DNA from: Tillus elongatus
Taxonomy: Eukaryota; Arthropoda; Insecta; Coleoptera; Cleridae
NCBI GenBank assembly: GCA_964006375.1
Contig: OZ023265.1
Span: 118,588,858-118,652,857, forward strand
Length of the DNA stretch: 64,000 bases
Reading direction: 5' to 3'
Positions within the stretch are counted from its first letter, which is position 1. The number at the start of each line of letters is the position of its first letter. The notes below the pieces were generated by a model. It saw only the letters and a program-made list of their open reading frames with translations, was not told where the DNA came from and searched no databases. The translations under genes and the position numbers were made by a program. This document shows positions 48,276 through 60,500 of this stretch, one piece after another.

Positions 48276-48839
48276 AGATTCTCGACTTTTCGTTCCCGTT
48301 GCCATACTTCCACACGTTTAAGACGATGTGGAAGTAAAGGTTCTTAATTTGACACGTATTTTATTTTTTATATTTTCTTATGTGCACCAATTAGCCAACA
48401 ATATTCTGATGTGAGTGGTTTTAAATCCGTTACCTTTAGTAAAGTCAAAACATGTTTCCATTAATTGTTTTCCTGAAATCAGTTAATGCAGAAAAAGACT
48501 GACGTTAAATTATAATCAGGATACAATTTTTTATAATACTATAAAATTCTCTTGTGTTTTTTACAACAGAGTACTCTAACGAATTAAAACCTTTTTGAGA
48601 GATAGGTAACAAAATCATGCTAAATATTTTATATCCCACAGTAATTTAAAACTGTGTCAAAAGCATAAATTACGCTCTCATAATTAATTCTGCATTAACA
48701 GACCAGACATCCGGATGAGCCAGTCTGCATAGACACTTTCATAAAAATATTTATTACCTGTGGAGTCATTTGTTTTTGCGCACTCGTCTGTAACATTATT
48801 TTCAACTGTTTTATGATGAAAACTGAATTGTTCTTTCAG
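48276..48839. other. Intronic stretch without recognised features
   Basis: AT-rich. The final pyrimidine tract and AG (48829-48839) are the acceptor for the last visible gelsolin exon. Confidence 0.45.
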
Positions 48840-49020
48840 GGTTCACATGCGTCCCAGGAAGATATAGATTGCGCGGCGAGTAAAACTAAAGAGATTGATG
48901 ATGAGTTTGGTCATTTGGGATTCCAGGCTAGAGTTATTCAAGGACAAGAACCAGCTCATTTCCTGCAGATATTCAAAGGGAAATTAATCATCTTTCGAGG
49001 AAAAGGAACTGATTTTGATG
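48840..49020 (+). CDS. Gelsolin-family protein, exon for the end of G4
   Basis: A 181-bp exon with acceptor TTGTTCTTTCAG and donor GATG|GTAGGT, ending in phase 1. The peptide GSHASQEDIDCAASKTKEID continues with RVIQGQEPAHFLQIFKGKLI and IFRGKGTDFDG, the typical second half of G4 in gelsolin and villin. G5 and G6 are therefore expected downstream. The next exon must lie right of 64000, because 572 bp after this exon an errantivirus nest begins that fills the rest of the window in the opposite orientation. Confidence 0.95.
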
Positions 49021-49591
49021 GTAGGTACTTTAATTTGCACATAAAATAGCAGCCTTTCAAAGGATGTTATTTACTAACACCGACAGCTATCACCTTTTAT
49101 TGCTCTCATGCTCCGTTGGACACTAATATCGTAAGTTTTACACCACATTTCTCTTTACGTTTATGGACTTTCTTTCATGCTAAGGCACATATCACTCTAA
49201 CGAATAATTTTTATCCGCCATACCAAACTAAGTAATAAAATATATACGAGAGACTTGAAAAATTTGGTGACTCCAAAATGCAATGTTATGAATAAAAATG
49301 TCGTTACGCCACTGGTGGCACCTTCAAAAGGCGCAAGTATTATTTTATCATATTTTTATTTTGTGGATACATCTATTTTTTTTCTACTGCATTTTGTTCA
49401 ATTCACGTGGCGTCGGTCTGTTTCCGCGAATATAGCCGATGCCAGGAAGAAGTTTTACCTCAATATCCTGGAAACTTTACCGAACCTCTAACATCTATTT
49501 GTTTGTCCTATGTAAGTCCGAATATATTTAATATACTAACATTCCTCTGCAGTTAGATAATCTAACCCTTCCTGAGTTTCTCTCATAGATA
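49021..49591. other. Intron after the G4 exon, with a SINE fragment
   Basis: At 49407-49495 there is a SINE-body fragment (GCGTCGGTCTGTTTCCGCGA; CCTGGAAACTTTACCGAACC, - orientation). The errantivirus nest starts immediately after, at the CGCG target site. Confidence 0.7.
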
Positions 49592-49595
49592 CGCG

Positions 49596-49998
49596 ACTTA
49601 ACTTTAGCGTTAAGACAATTAACTTTTTTAAACAATTTATTATTACTTAAACACAATGATTACTTAATACAATAATGAGACAAAAATATATATATATATA
49701 AGTGATATTAAAATGCTTGACACGCCATGTGCCAGACTAACTAGGAGCAAGCAATGAACACTCCTATCTCGGTGCTTATCCTATTTATAGTCTTCCCCTC
49801 CAGGCGTGGCACTATTGTCTCTGGAGGTGACCTGGATCTGCTAATGCTGAATGTCACCGGAGATATTCCGTTCGCACTTGCTGGTTTTACGCCTGCATTC
49901 CTACAGGCGCCACTTCACTATTATGATGACACTGCGGTTTCTAAGGAGGCCAGGATACATTGTTGCACAATAGCCTGTTGTTGTGGCTCTATTTATCT
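49596..49998 (-). repeat. 3' LTR of errantivirus copy A (403 bp)
   Basis: Bounded by ACTTAACTTTAGCG on the left and CTCTATTTATCT on the right (element sense: AGATAAATAGAG ... AAGTTAAGT). A TATAAATA box lies on the - strand at 49782-49789. Compared with B's LTRs it has a longer TA run near 49690 and a few substitutions. Confidence 0.95.
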
Positions 49999-50010
49999 CC
50001 TCCCCCCTTT
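49999..50010 (-). promoter_or_regulatory. Polypurine tract of copy A
   Basis: The - strand reads AAAGGGGGGAGG, directly abutting the 3' LTR, where plus-strand DNA synthesis is primed in LTR retroelements. Confidence 0.9.
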
Positions 50011-50021
50011 GAAGAACGAAG

Positions 50022-51719
50022 CTACGGTTCGTTCCGGATTTTCAAGGGAAATCCGGCTTCGGTGGTTCCTGGGTTGATCTTCAATTCTCCCTTGTCGGTT
50101 CTTGGGTTGATCTTCGTAGTTCTTCTAGTGGTTCTTCTTCTTATGACTCCCCATTTGACGGCTATCATTATGATGGCGGTTAAAATAGCCACGTACAATA
50201 ATATGGTCCATATACTCAGGTGATGTAATGGTAGTTCCATTCGGCCTGGTATATTTTTCTTAATGTTTTGGAGTTGGTGTTGGATCTGCTCGATGTTATG
50301 CAGCTGTACGTTGTCTAATTTGAGTTCGGGTACCTTTTCGTAATTTGTTTCTTCCTTCGTAGTGGTGGTTTCTAATTTGGGGAGATTGAATAGTTGTTGT
50401 GTTTCCGCTGTAGTGGGGCCGGTTTTATAAATTTTGTTTCCTACTTTCAATTGGCAATTTGGTTGGAGGTTGACCAATTTGGTACCCTTGATGATATTGG
50501 TCCACTCTTGTTCCTGGCAAGTTATTCTGGCGTTTGTCTCTTCTGGCGCTAAGATGATGTATTGACTGGTTCCATATCTCGAAACTGTGGTTTGTTTAAT
50601 TTTGACTAATTCTTGGTTACAATTATCGATAGGCTTTTGAAATTTTATTAGTTTTATTTCACATGGGTTCTGATCATTCATGGCTGTTGGATTGTCGTCT
50701 TGGCAGAAATATGATTTGTTCTTTAAATTTTGACATTCTTCATTTCGAAAGGCATATTGTTTATTGCTTAGGATCAAGTATTTGGTTCTAGGGATTATCA
50801 TGGTAAAGCTGTGTGGATTTTTTGGGACAGGTAATGTGTATAACTGATAGTAATCATATTCTGATTCTTCAACTAGAGGTATTTCTATTTGAAATATAAT
50901 TTGGAATTTATTTTGTACTGCTTTTATTTTGAATATTTTTTCATACAGATTCAGATCAGTGGTTGTTATTAGTTTGGCATTTGTTACGTATTTTTGTATT
51001 CTATTGATTTCTTTTATTATAAATTTTGGTTTTAATATGGATGTGTGACAAATTCCTAATTTTGAAAAAGTGATTGCATTCTCAGTTGTGAGTGCTAATT
51101 CTTGAATATTATTCAATAAATGTCCAAGCTGGGTCAGCAGCTCTAGGATTTTGATGCGATGATAGTGCGTTAGTTGTTCGCTCCTAAGGCTATCAACTGT
51201 GTTACCTAACTCGTTTATTCTATTTATTATCGTGCCCTGATTGTGACTCAACCCTACGAGCGTTTTATTGAACTCTCCGATTGCTTCTAGCATTACCGAA
51301 TTTTGCGATTTAAAAAGATCATGAATTTTGTTTTGGTCTGTACTTAATATTTCTATTGCCTGATATATACGTTCGCCATCTTGTGAATCGAGATTGCCAG
51401 TTATTGATTTAAATATCGATCCTAGCCCATTGATTATGCCCCGTCTCTGTCTCTCATTGATGTTATCTCTCTCTAAGAATATCCTATAAAATGTATCGTC
51501 TATATTATCTATAGTAAAATTTAATGTTAGTATAAAATTATGGTATTCGTCGTGGTAATCTTTTGTCATAGACGTAACTGTGTTTATGTAATGTCTTTTT
51601 ATTTGGTTATAGTCTTCGTGTAGTTGTGTCAGGTCATGTATATGTATCAAGTTCCAGCTGCTAGTCTCTGTGTATGCTGTACCTAATTTCTTTGGCAGCA
51701 TACCTGGATTGTCCGTCAA
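50022..51719 (-). CDS. env: Errantivirus copy A envelope protein (env), open frame
   Basis: 565 codons to the stop at 50022; the frame stays open upstream to a splice acceptor at 51757. Errantivirus Env proteins are related to baculovirus F fusion proteins. Here a furin-type RQRR site lies at residues 90-93, followed by a glycine-rich hydrophobic fusion segment, coiled-coil-like heptads, several cysteines, and a membrane span around residues 501-521 before a basic tail. No signal peptide is encoded at the ORF start, which fits production from a spliced RNA. It differs from copy B's Env by about a dozen substitutions and shows no break. Confidence 0.9.
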   Translation of the reverse strand: MTDNPGMLPKKLGTAYTETSSWNLIHIHDLTQLHEDYNQIKRHYINTVTSMTKDYHDEYHNFILTLNFTIDNIDDTFYRIFLERDNINERQRRGIINGLGSIFKSITGNLDSQDGERIYQAIEILSTDQNKIHDLFKSQNSVMLEAIGEFNKTLVGLSHNQGTIINRINELGNTVDSLRSEQLTHYHRIKILELLTQLGHLLNNIQELALTTENAITFSKLGICHTSILKPKFIIKEINRIQKYVTNAKLITTTDLNLYEKIFKIKAVQNKFQIIFQIEIPLVEESEYDYYQLYTLPVPKNPHSFTMIIPRTKYLILSNKQYAFRNEECQNLKNKSYFCQDDNPTAMNDQNPCEIKLIKFQKPIDNCNQELVKIKQTTVSRYGTSQYIILAPEETNARITCQEQEWTNIIKGTKLVNLQPNCQLKVGNKIYKTGPTTAETQQLFNLPKLETTTTKEETNYEKVPELKLDNVQLHNIEQIQHQLQNIKKNIPGRMELPLHHLSIWTILLYVAILTAIIMIAVKWGVIRRRTTRRTTKINPRTDKGELKINPGTTEAGFPLKIRNEP

Positions 51720-51736
51720 GTCTTGTATTTGGGCTG

Positions 51737-54700
51737 TTATTCCTGTGGCAAGGAACCTGCAAGACGTAAATTTCTTAGATGTGCTATTGTCTGTTCGTCA
51801 TTTTTATGGTTTATTAGAATAGCTTTGTTATGTTCTAATAAGGATATTATTGAATAGGGTCCTGAAAAGGGGTTTTTATATTTTTTATGAAATCCCGGTG
51901 GTATCTGTTTGTATACCACGTCGCCTTCCTTGAACGGCTGGTTCGTGTTTTTATTAGTTCGTTGTAAGGTTTTTTGTTTTGACGTTTCTATGCGACTTCT
52001 AAAAATTTCGTAGATGATTTTCATAATTTCTTTGTGTTGTACGTTATACTCTTGCGTAATTATTACTTCCGGGTCGTAGTTAAACATTTCCGGTATATAG
52101 CCGAATATTAAGTCGAATGGTGGTTTTAGTGTTTGTGAGTGTATCGTGGAATTATAGGCGAATATACAGTAGGGTATTAATTCTATGGGTTTCATATTTT
52201 TGAATTTCTCCTTAAATAATCGATAATGTTCAATGATGGTGCTGTGAAATCGTTCTATGGGTCCGTTTGATTCGGGGTTTTGGGGTGTTGTGGTGTGCAA
52301 TTCTATTTGGTATGTCTCTAGTAGTTCTTTTACTACTAAATTCGAGAACTCCGTTCCTGGGTCCGCAATTAGGGTTTTACACGCTCCGTACTGTGAAAAG
52401 TATTTAATTAAGTTGTTTGCAATTTCTGTAACGTTTTTGCTTTTGATGGGAAATGCTTGACCGAATTTACTGAATGGATCCAATATGGTTAAAAATATTG
52501 CTCGTTCAATTTGGAACGTATCTACGTGGAGTGTTTCTAAAGGTTTGGACGCTGTTGGAGTGTGTTCTAATGCTATCTGTACCGGGTTCCTGTTATATTT
52601 GCACGTTTTACACAGCTCACACGTTTTTACATATTCTTCTATGTGTTTCTTTAAATTGGGGTAATAGTATTTTCTCTTTATTCTTAAGTAAGTCTCCTCA
52701 GCCCCGCGATGGTTGGACTTACCCTGATGATATTTGACTATCATATCCGTTAGCTCGTCTTCCTGGATTTCTTTCCTCATTTCTAAACATCTATAAAATT
52801 TTGGTGACTCTACATTATTAAAGTTTTTGTTGATTGCCGAACTGACTAGTTCGTAATCTTGTTCATTTACGAAAAGGCAATAATATTTTCTTTGTGGTAA
52901 ACAGTATTCCTTTATAAATTTTTCTATTTGATTGGGGTCATTTAAATTAAAGTTTGCATAAATAAAGTTTCGTTTGTCTTTCCTTACTGAGAATATTTCT
53001 GGTTTGTCTGTGTTTTTAAAGACTATTTGATTTGTTTTACTGTTAATAATTTCTTCCTCTAATATTGGTATACCGGGTGCTGAGTAAGAATCCGCATTTG
53101 AATTAGCTGTTTCGTCCTCGTTTATTTCTATTACACCTTCGTCGTCCTCTATTTCTATTATTTCTTCTTCCTCGTCGACATTATTGGCCATTGATTGGTT
53201 GTCTATATCTATGGGGTGGATCTCTACTCGAGAAAGGGCGTCCGCTGCGCAATTCAGCTTTCCTTTCTTGTATTCAATTTTGAATTCGTATTCTTCTAAT
53301 TTTAATCTCCAACGGAGTAATTTTGAATTTGGTTGTTTTAACGAAAATAGCCATTTTAATGGTTTATGGTCCGTATATATAGTGAATTTGCGTCCGTATA
53401 AGTATGGACGGAAATAATTAGTTGCCCACACGATGGCTAGCAATTCCTTCTCTATGGTGCTATACCTAGATTCGGTTTCGTTTAAGGTACGACTGGCATA
53501 GGCTATCGGGTGGTCTGAATTGGGTTCCCCTTGGCTTAATATGCCCGCTATCGCCACGTTTGAAGCGTCGGTTGTTAGTATAAAATCCTTAGAGAAATCG
53601 GGTGGTATAAGCACGGGTGAATTCATTAAAATGTCTTTACATGAGTTAAAGGCACCAATGTATTCCTCGTTATTAACGTCTATTTTAGAATTCTTTTTTA
53701 AACACTTGGTTAGTGGTTTCGTGACGTGTGCCAAATTTTCAATAAATTTTCTGTAATATCCGACTAGTCCTAAAAATGATTTAATTTCTTTTTGGGTTTT
53801 TGGTATCGGGAATTTCCTTATTGCGTCTAGTTTCCTCGGATTCGGACGGATCCCGTCTGGGCTTACAACGTGCCCCAGAAACTCGGCTTCCTTCTTTAGG
53901 AAATCACTTTTGTCTAGCTGGATCTTTAAGTTGCTTTGTCTGAAACGTTCGAATACCAGTTTTAGTTTCTCTATGTGTTCTTGTAATGACGTGGAGAAAA
54001 CTATGACGTCATCCATGTATACAAGGCATGTTTGGCCAATTAGACCCTCTAACACGTTCTGCATGAGCCTGGAAAAGGTCGCTGGAGCCCCTGATAACCC
54101 AAACGGCATCCTAGTGTCCTCCCAGTGTCCCGTATCGGTGGTAAACGCCGTTTTTTCTATGTCCCGGGGGTCCATTTCAATTTGGTGATATCCAGAAATC
54201 AAATCGATTGTCGAGAAATATTGAGCTCGTCCAATTTTGTCCAGTATTTCATCTATTTTGGGAATTGGGTGTCTGTCCGGTATTGTTTTCTCGTTTAGTT
54301 TCCTATAGTCCACTACAATCCTCCATTTTTGTTTATTTGACTTGTCTAGTTTTTTTGATATGACCCAAATGGGTGAACTGTATGGGCTGTGGCTTTTCCT
54401 GATTATTTTTTGCCTTAGCATGTCATTTATTTGTCGATCTACTTCCGGTTTATGTATGTATGGATATCTATATAATTTAGAATGGACTGGTATGTCGTCA
54501 ATGGTCCTTATTCTATGTTTTATAGCATTTTATGTGCGTCAATGGTTCGTCCTTGTTTAAAAATATGTCCTTATATTCTGATAACAAATTAAATAACAAC
54601 TGTTTTTCCTCATCGTTTAAATAATCTACGTCTATTTGTTCCATTATAATGTTTTCGCAGTTAATCTGTTTTTGCTCGCTCCCTGTATGTCGAGTATTCG

Positions 54701-55409
54701 TATTATATGGTTGAATTGTCGATATAACATTATCTTGTGTTATAGTAGGCGTCCTTGAGCTGCGCTTACGTTCATCTGTAACGTGATACTTATATTGGTT
54801 ACGTAATCGGCTAGTCTGTAGGTTCTGCGGTGTTTCATAATCTTCGTCCTTGTGCGCTAACATGTAATTTACGAGTTCAAGTTCTCCATTACAATTGAAG
54901 TACTCTTTTGTTATGATACTGTTTACAGTGGCTGTAGTATCTGGGTCTTGTGAACCATCTGCTTTGGCTTTTATTCTTGCCGGTTGATCGACATTGTTTA
55001 ATTGAGGGTATTGAATTTTAATGATTTGCTTTCCTAGATGCATGACTTCATTTTTAAAATCTATTCTGGCTTCATTGTCCCTTAGGAATTGGATCCCAAT
55101 GAGACCTGAATATAAAGGGTTAAAGTCGAAAAGGCAGAATTCTTGTGCCTTGTTCGAAATTGATTTAAGGGTGATATTTATGCGTTCTGAGTGCGTCGAA
55201 GTTCCGTGCGGGGTCCGAATAATGAATGGTTGTGTCCTTATTTTGTTTGCGAAATCTTGATGGGCTATTATTGGGTTTAATAAATTTTTCGACGATCCGC
55301 TGTCTATCAATAATTTTCCTCTAATTCCTTTAATTTCTATATATGGTAACCTATTTAAATCATTAATATTAAGTACATCGACTACGTGTCGTGTTGGGAG
55401 GTGCTCGCG
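51737..55409 (-). pseudogene. pol: Errantivirus copy A pol, frameshifted and cut off by copy B
   Basis: The protease segment begins near 55310 with the canonical D-S-G active site; its N-terminal part runs into copy B at 55409. A one-base length change near 54520 puts the protease/linker part (54513-55310) and the RT-RNase H-integrase part (51737-54421) in different frames. The second part retains YMDD, RNase H motifs (TTDASN, EKELLAIVWA, TDHKPLKWL), an HHCC zinc-binding segment, a D-D-35-E integrase core and a GPY/F-type C-terminus. It cannot make a full Pol. Confidence 0.93.
55406..55409. repeat. CGCG target-site duplication, left copy (copy B in copy A)
   Basis: CGCG ends at the first base of B's 3' LTR (55410). 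The partner copy is 63090-63093. In B's own undisrupted sequence the same site reads GCTCGCGATGGG at about 61214-61225. Confidence 0.9.
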
Positions 55410-55810
55410 ACTTAACTTTAGCGTTAAGACAATTAACTTTTTTAAACAATTTATTATTACTTAAACACAATGATTACTTAATACAATAATGAGACAAAAA
55501 AAATATATATAAGTGATATTAAAATACTTGACACGCCATGTGCCAGACTAACTAGGAAACAAGCAATGAACACTCCTATCTCGGTGCTTATCCTATTTAT
55601 AGTCTTCCCCTCCAGGCGTGGCACTATTGTCTCTGGAGGTGACCTGGATCTGCTAATGCTGAATGTCACCGGAGATATTCCGTTCGCACTTGCTGGTTTT
55701 ACGCCTGCATTCCTACAGGCGCCACTTCACTATTATGATGACACTGCGGTTTCTAAGGAGGCCAGGATACATTGTTGCACAATAGCCTGTTGTTGTGGCT
55801 CTATTTATCT
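55410..55810 (-). repeat. 3' LTR of errantivirus copy B (401 bp)
   Basis: Same termini as the other LTRs (ACTTAACTTTAGCG ... CTCTATTTATCT on the + strand). TATAAATA on the - strand at 55594-55601. AATAAATTG near the far end could serve in polyadenylation. Confidence 0.96.
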
Positions 55811-55822
55811 CCTCCCCCCTTT
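55811..55822 (-). promoter_or_regulatory. Polypurine tract of copy B
   Basis: The - strand reads AAAGGGGGGAGG and abuts the 3' LTR, 11 bp after the env stop codon. Confidence 0.92.
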
Positions 55823-55833
55823 AAAGAACGAAG

Positions 55834-57531
55834 CTACGGTTCGTTCCGGATTTTCAAGGGAAATCCGGCTTCGGTGGTTCCTGGGTTGATCTTCAATTCT
55901 CCCTTGTCGGTTCTTGGGTTGATCTTCGTAGTTCTTCTAGTGGTTCTTCTTCTTATGACTCCCCATTTGACGGCTATCATTATGATGGCGGTTAAAATAG
56001 CCACGTACAATAATATGGTCCATATACTCAGGTGATGTAATGGTAGTTCCATTCGGCCTGGTATATTTTTCTTAATGTTTTGGAGTTGGTGTTGGATCTG
56101 CTCGATGTTATGCAACTGTACGTTGTCTAATTTGAGTTCGGGTACCTTTTCGTAATTTGTTTCTTCCTTCGTAGTGGTGGTTTCTAATTTGGGGAGATTG
56201 AATAGTTGTTGTGTTTCCGCTGTAGTGGGGCCGGTTTTACAATTTTTGTTTCCTACTTTCAATTGGCAATTTGGTTGGAGGTTGACCAATTTGGTACCCT
56301 TGATGATATTGGTCCACTCTTGTTCCTGGCAAGTTATTCTGGCGTTTGTCTCTTCTGGCGCTAAGATGATGTATTGACTGGTTCCATATCTCGAAACTGT
56401 GGTTTGTTTAATTTTGACTAATTCTTGGTTACAATTATCGATAGGCTTTTGAAATTTTATTAGTTTTATTTCACATGGGTTCTGATCATTCATGGCTGTT
56501 GGATTGTCGTCTTGGCAGAAATATAATTTGTTCTTTAAATTTTGACATTCTTCATTTCGAAAGGCATATTGTTTACTGCTTAGGATCAAGTATTTGGTTC
56601 TAGGGATTATCATGGTAAAGGTGTGTGGATTTTTTGGGACAGGTAATGTGTATAACTGATAGTAATCATATTCTGACTCTTCAACTAGAGGTATTTCTAT
56701 TTGAAATATAATTTGGAATTTATTTTGTACTGCTTTTATTTGGAATATTTTTTCATACAGATTCAGATCAGTGGTTGTTATTAGTTTGGCATTTGTTACG
56801 TATTTTTGTATTCTCTTGATTTCTTTTATTATAAATTTTGGTTTTAATATGGATGTGTGAAAAATTCCTAATTTTGAAAAAGTGATTGCATTCTCAGTTG
56901 TGAGTGCTAATTCTTGAATATTATTCAATAAATGTCCAAGCTGGGTCAGCAGCTCTAGGATTTTGATGCGATGATAGTGCGTTAGTTGTTCGCTCCTAAA
57001 GCTATCAACTGTGTTACCTAACTCGTTTATTCTATTTATTATCGTGCCCTGATTGTGACTCAACCCTACGATCGTTTTATTGAACTCTCCGATTGCTTCT
57101 AGCATTACCGAATTTTGCGATTTAAAAAGATCATGAATTTTGTTTTGGTCTGTACTTAATATTTCTATTGCCTGATATTTACGTTCGCCATCTTGTGAAT
57201 CGAGATTGCCAGTTATTGATTTAAATATCGATCCTAGCCCATTGATTATGCCCCGTCTCTGTCTCTCATTGATGTTATCTTTCTCTAAGAATATCCTATA
57301 AAATGTATCGTCTATATTATCTATAGTAAAATTTAATGTTAGTATAAAATTATGGTATTCGTCGTGGTAATCTTTTGTCATAGACGTAACTGTGTTTATG
57401 TAATGTCTTTTTATTTGGTTATAGTCTTCGTGTAGTTGTGTCAGGTCATGTATATGTATCAAGTTCCAGCTGCTAGTGTCTGTGTATGCTGTACCTAATT
57501 TCTTTGGCAGCATACCTGGATTGTCCGTCAA
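55834..57531 (-). CDS. env: Errantivirus copy B envelope protein (env), open frame
   Basis: 565 codons, intact, 3' of pol. It is a type I fusion glycoprotein of the baculovirus-F-related class: RQRR cleavage site at residues 90-93, adjacent Gly-rich fusion segment, ectodomain with cysteines, membrane span near 501-521, and a short basic cytoplasmic tail rich in Arg/Thr. The frame is open upstream to the splice acceptor at 57569-57570. A spliced RNA from the leader donor (62549) would supply a start codon and a hydrophobic signal sequence in frame. In the cell the protein would mature in the secretory pathway and could package the element into particles. Confidence 0.92.
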   Translation of the reverse strand: MTDNPGMLPKKLGTAYTDTSSWNLIHIHDLTQLHEDYNQIKRHYINTVTSMTKDYHDEYHNFILTLNFTIDNIDDTFYRIFLEKDNINERQRRGIINGLGSIFKSITGNLDSQDGERKYQAIEILSTDQNKIHDLFKSQNSVMLEAIGEFNKTIVGLSHNQGTIINRINELGNTVDSFRSEQLTHYHRIKILELLTQLGHLLNNIQELALTTENAITFSKLGIFHTSILKPKFIIKEIKRIQKYVTNAKLITTTDLNLYEKIFQIKAVQNKFQIIFQIEIPLVEESEYDYYQLYTLPVPKNPHTFTMIIPRTKYLILSSKQYAFRNEECQNLKNKLYFCQDDNPTAMNDQNPCEIKLIKFQKPIDNCNQELVKIKQTTVSRYGTSQYIILAPEETNARITCQEQEWTNIIKGTKLVNLQPNCQLKVGNKNCKTGPTTAETQQLFNLPKLETTTTKEETNYEKVPELKLDNVQLHNIEQIQHQLQNIKKNIPGRMELPLHHLSIWTILLYVAILTAIIMIAVKWGVIRRRTTRRTTKINPRTDKGELKINPGTTEAGFPLKIRNEP

Positions 57532-57548
57532 GTCTTGTATTTGGGCTG

Positions 57549-60500
57549 TTATTCCTGTGGCAAGGAACCTGCAAGACGTAAATTTCTTAGATGTGCTATT
57601 GTCTGTTCGTCATTTTTATGGTTTATTAGAATAGCTTTGTTATGTTCTAATAAGGATATTATTGAATAGGGTCCTGAAAGGGGGTTTTTATGTTTTTTAT
57701 GAAATCCCGGTGGTATCTGTTTGTATACCACGTCGCCTTCCTTGAACGGCTGGTTCGTGTTTTTATTAGTTCGTTGTAAGGTTTTTTGTTTTGACGTTTC
57801 TATGCGACTTCTAACAATTTCGTAGATGATTTTCATAATTTCTTTGTGTTGTACGTTATACTCTTGCGTAATTATTACTTCCGGGTCGTAGTTAAACATT
57901 TCCGGTATATAGCCGAATATTAAGTCGAATGGTGGTTTTAGTGTTTGTGAGTGTATCGTGGAATTATAGGCGAATATACAGTAGGGTATTAATTCTATGG
58001 GTTTCATATTTTTGAATTTCTCCTTAAATAATCGATAATGTTCAATGATGGTGCTGTGAAATCGTTCTATGGGTCCGTTTGATTCGGGGTTTTGGGGTGT
58101 TGTGGTGTGCAATTCTATTTGGTATGTCTCTAGTAGTTCTTTTACTACTAAATTCGAGAACTCCGTTCCTGGGTCCGCAATTAGGGTTTTACACGCTCCG
58201 TACTGTGAAAAGTATTTAATTAAGTTTTTTGCAATTTCTGTAGCGTTTTTGCTTTTGATGGGAAATGCTTGACCGAATTTACTGAATGGATCCAATATGG
58301 TTAAAAATATTGCTCGTTCAATTTGGAACGTATCTACGTGGAGTGTTTCTAAAGGTTTGGATGCTGTTGGAGTGTGTTCTAATGCTATCTGTACCGGGTT
58401 CCTGTTATATTTGCACGTTTTACACAGCTCACACGTTTTTACATATTCTTCTATGTGTTTCTTTAAATTGGGGTAATAGTATTTTCTCTTTATTCTTAAG
58501 TAAGTCTCCTCAGCCCCGCGATGGTTGGACTTACCCTGATGATATTTGACTATCATATCCGTTAGCTCGTCTTCCTGGATTTCTTCCCTCATTTCTAAAC
58601 ATCTATAAAATTTTGGTGACTCTACATTATTAAAGTTTTTGTTGATTGCCGAACTGACTAGTTCGTAATCTTGTTCATTTACGAAAAGGCAATAATATTT
58701 TCTTTGTGGTAAACAGTATTCCTTTATAAATTTTTCTATTTGATTGGGGTCATTTAAATTAAAGTTTGCATAAATAAAGTTTCGTTTGTCTTTCCTTACT
58801 GAGAATATTTCTGGTTTGTCTGTGTTTTTAAAGACTATTTGATTTGTTTTACTGTTAATAATTTCTTCCTCTAATATTGGTATACCGGGTGCTGAGTAAG
58901 AATCCGCATTTGAATTAGCTGTTTCGTCCTCGTTTATTTCTATTACACCTTCGTCGTCCTCTATTTCTATTATTTCTTCTTCCTCGTCGACATTATTGGC
59001 CATTGATTGGTTGTCTATATCTATGGGGTGGATCTCTACTCGAGAAAGGGCGTCCGCTGCGCAATTCAGCTTTCCTTTCTTGTATTCAATTTTGAATTCG
59101 TATTCTTCTAATTTTAATCTCCAACGGAGTAATTTTGAATTTGGTTGTTTTAACGAAAATAGCCATTTTAATGGTTTATGGTCCGTATATATAGTGAATT
59201 TGCGTCCGTATAAGTATGGACGGAAATAATTAGTTGCCCACACGATGGCTAGCAATTCCTTCTCTATGGTGCTATACCTAGATTCGGTTTCGTTTAAGGT
59301 ACGACTGGCATAGGCTATCGGGTGGTCTGAATTGGGTTCCCCTTGGCTTAATATGCCCGCTATCGCCACGTTTGAAGCGTCGGTTGTTAGTATAAAATCC
59401 TTAGAGAAATCGGGTGGTATAAGCACGGGTGAATTCATTAAAATGTCTTTACATGAGTTAAAGGCACCAATGTATTCCTCGTTATTAACGTCTATTTTAG
59501 AATTCTTTTTTAAACACTTGGTTAGTGGTTTCGTGACGTGTGCGAAATTTTCAATAAATTTTCTGTAATATCCGACTAGTCCTAAAAATGATTTAATTTC
59601 TTTTTGGGTTTTTGGTATCGGGAATTTCCTTATTGCGTCTAGTTTCCTCGGATTCGGACGGATCCCGTCTGGGCTTACAACGTGTCCCAGAAACTCGGCT
59701 TCCTTCTTTAGGAAATCACTTTTGTCTAGCTGGATCTTTAAGTTGCTTTGTCTGAAACGTTCGAATACCAGTTTTAGTTTCTCTATGTGTTCTTGTAATG
59801 ACGTGGAGAACACTATGACGTCATCCATGTATACAAGGCATGTTTGGCCAATTAGACCCTCTAACACGTTCTGCATGAGCCTGGAAAAGGTCGCTGGAGC
59901 CCCTGATAACCCAAACGGCATCCTAGTGCACTCCCAGTGTCCCGTATCGGTGGTAAACGCCGTTTTTTCTATGTCCCGGGGGTCCATTTCAATTTGGTGA
60001 TATCCCGAAATCAAATCGATTGTCGAGAAATATTGAGCTCGTCCAATTTTGTCCAGTATTTCATCTATTTTGGGAATTGGGTGTCTGTCCGGTATTGTTT
60101 TCTCGTTTAGTTTCCTATAGTCCACTACAATCCTCCATTTTTGTTTATTTGACTTGTCTAGTTTTTTTGATATGACCCAAATGGGTGAACTGTATGGGCT
60201 GTGACTTTTCCTGATTATTTTTTGCCTTAGCATGTCATTTATTTGTCGATCTACTTCCGGTTTATGTATGTATGGATATCTATATAATTTAGAATGGACT
60301 GGTATGTCGTCAATGGTCCTTATTCTATGTTTTATAGCATTTGTGTGCGTCAATGGTTCGTCCTTGTTTAAAAATATGTCCTTATATTCTGATAACAAAT
60401 TAAATAACAACTGTTTTTCCTCATCGTTTAAATAATCTACGTCTATTTGTTCCATTATAATGTTTTCGCAGTTAATCTGTTTTTGCTCGCTCCCTGTATG

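Noticed and set aside
50022..50223. + strand open frames inside the errantivirus copies (e.g. 49754-50077, 52474-52737, 53910-54188)
   Set aside because: They occur identically in both copies because they are antisense shadows of LTR, env and pol; no independent coding evidence.
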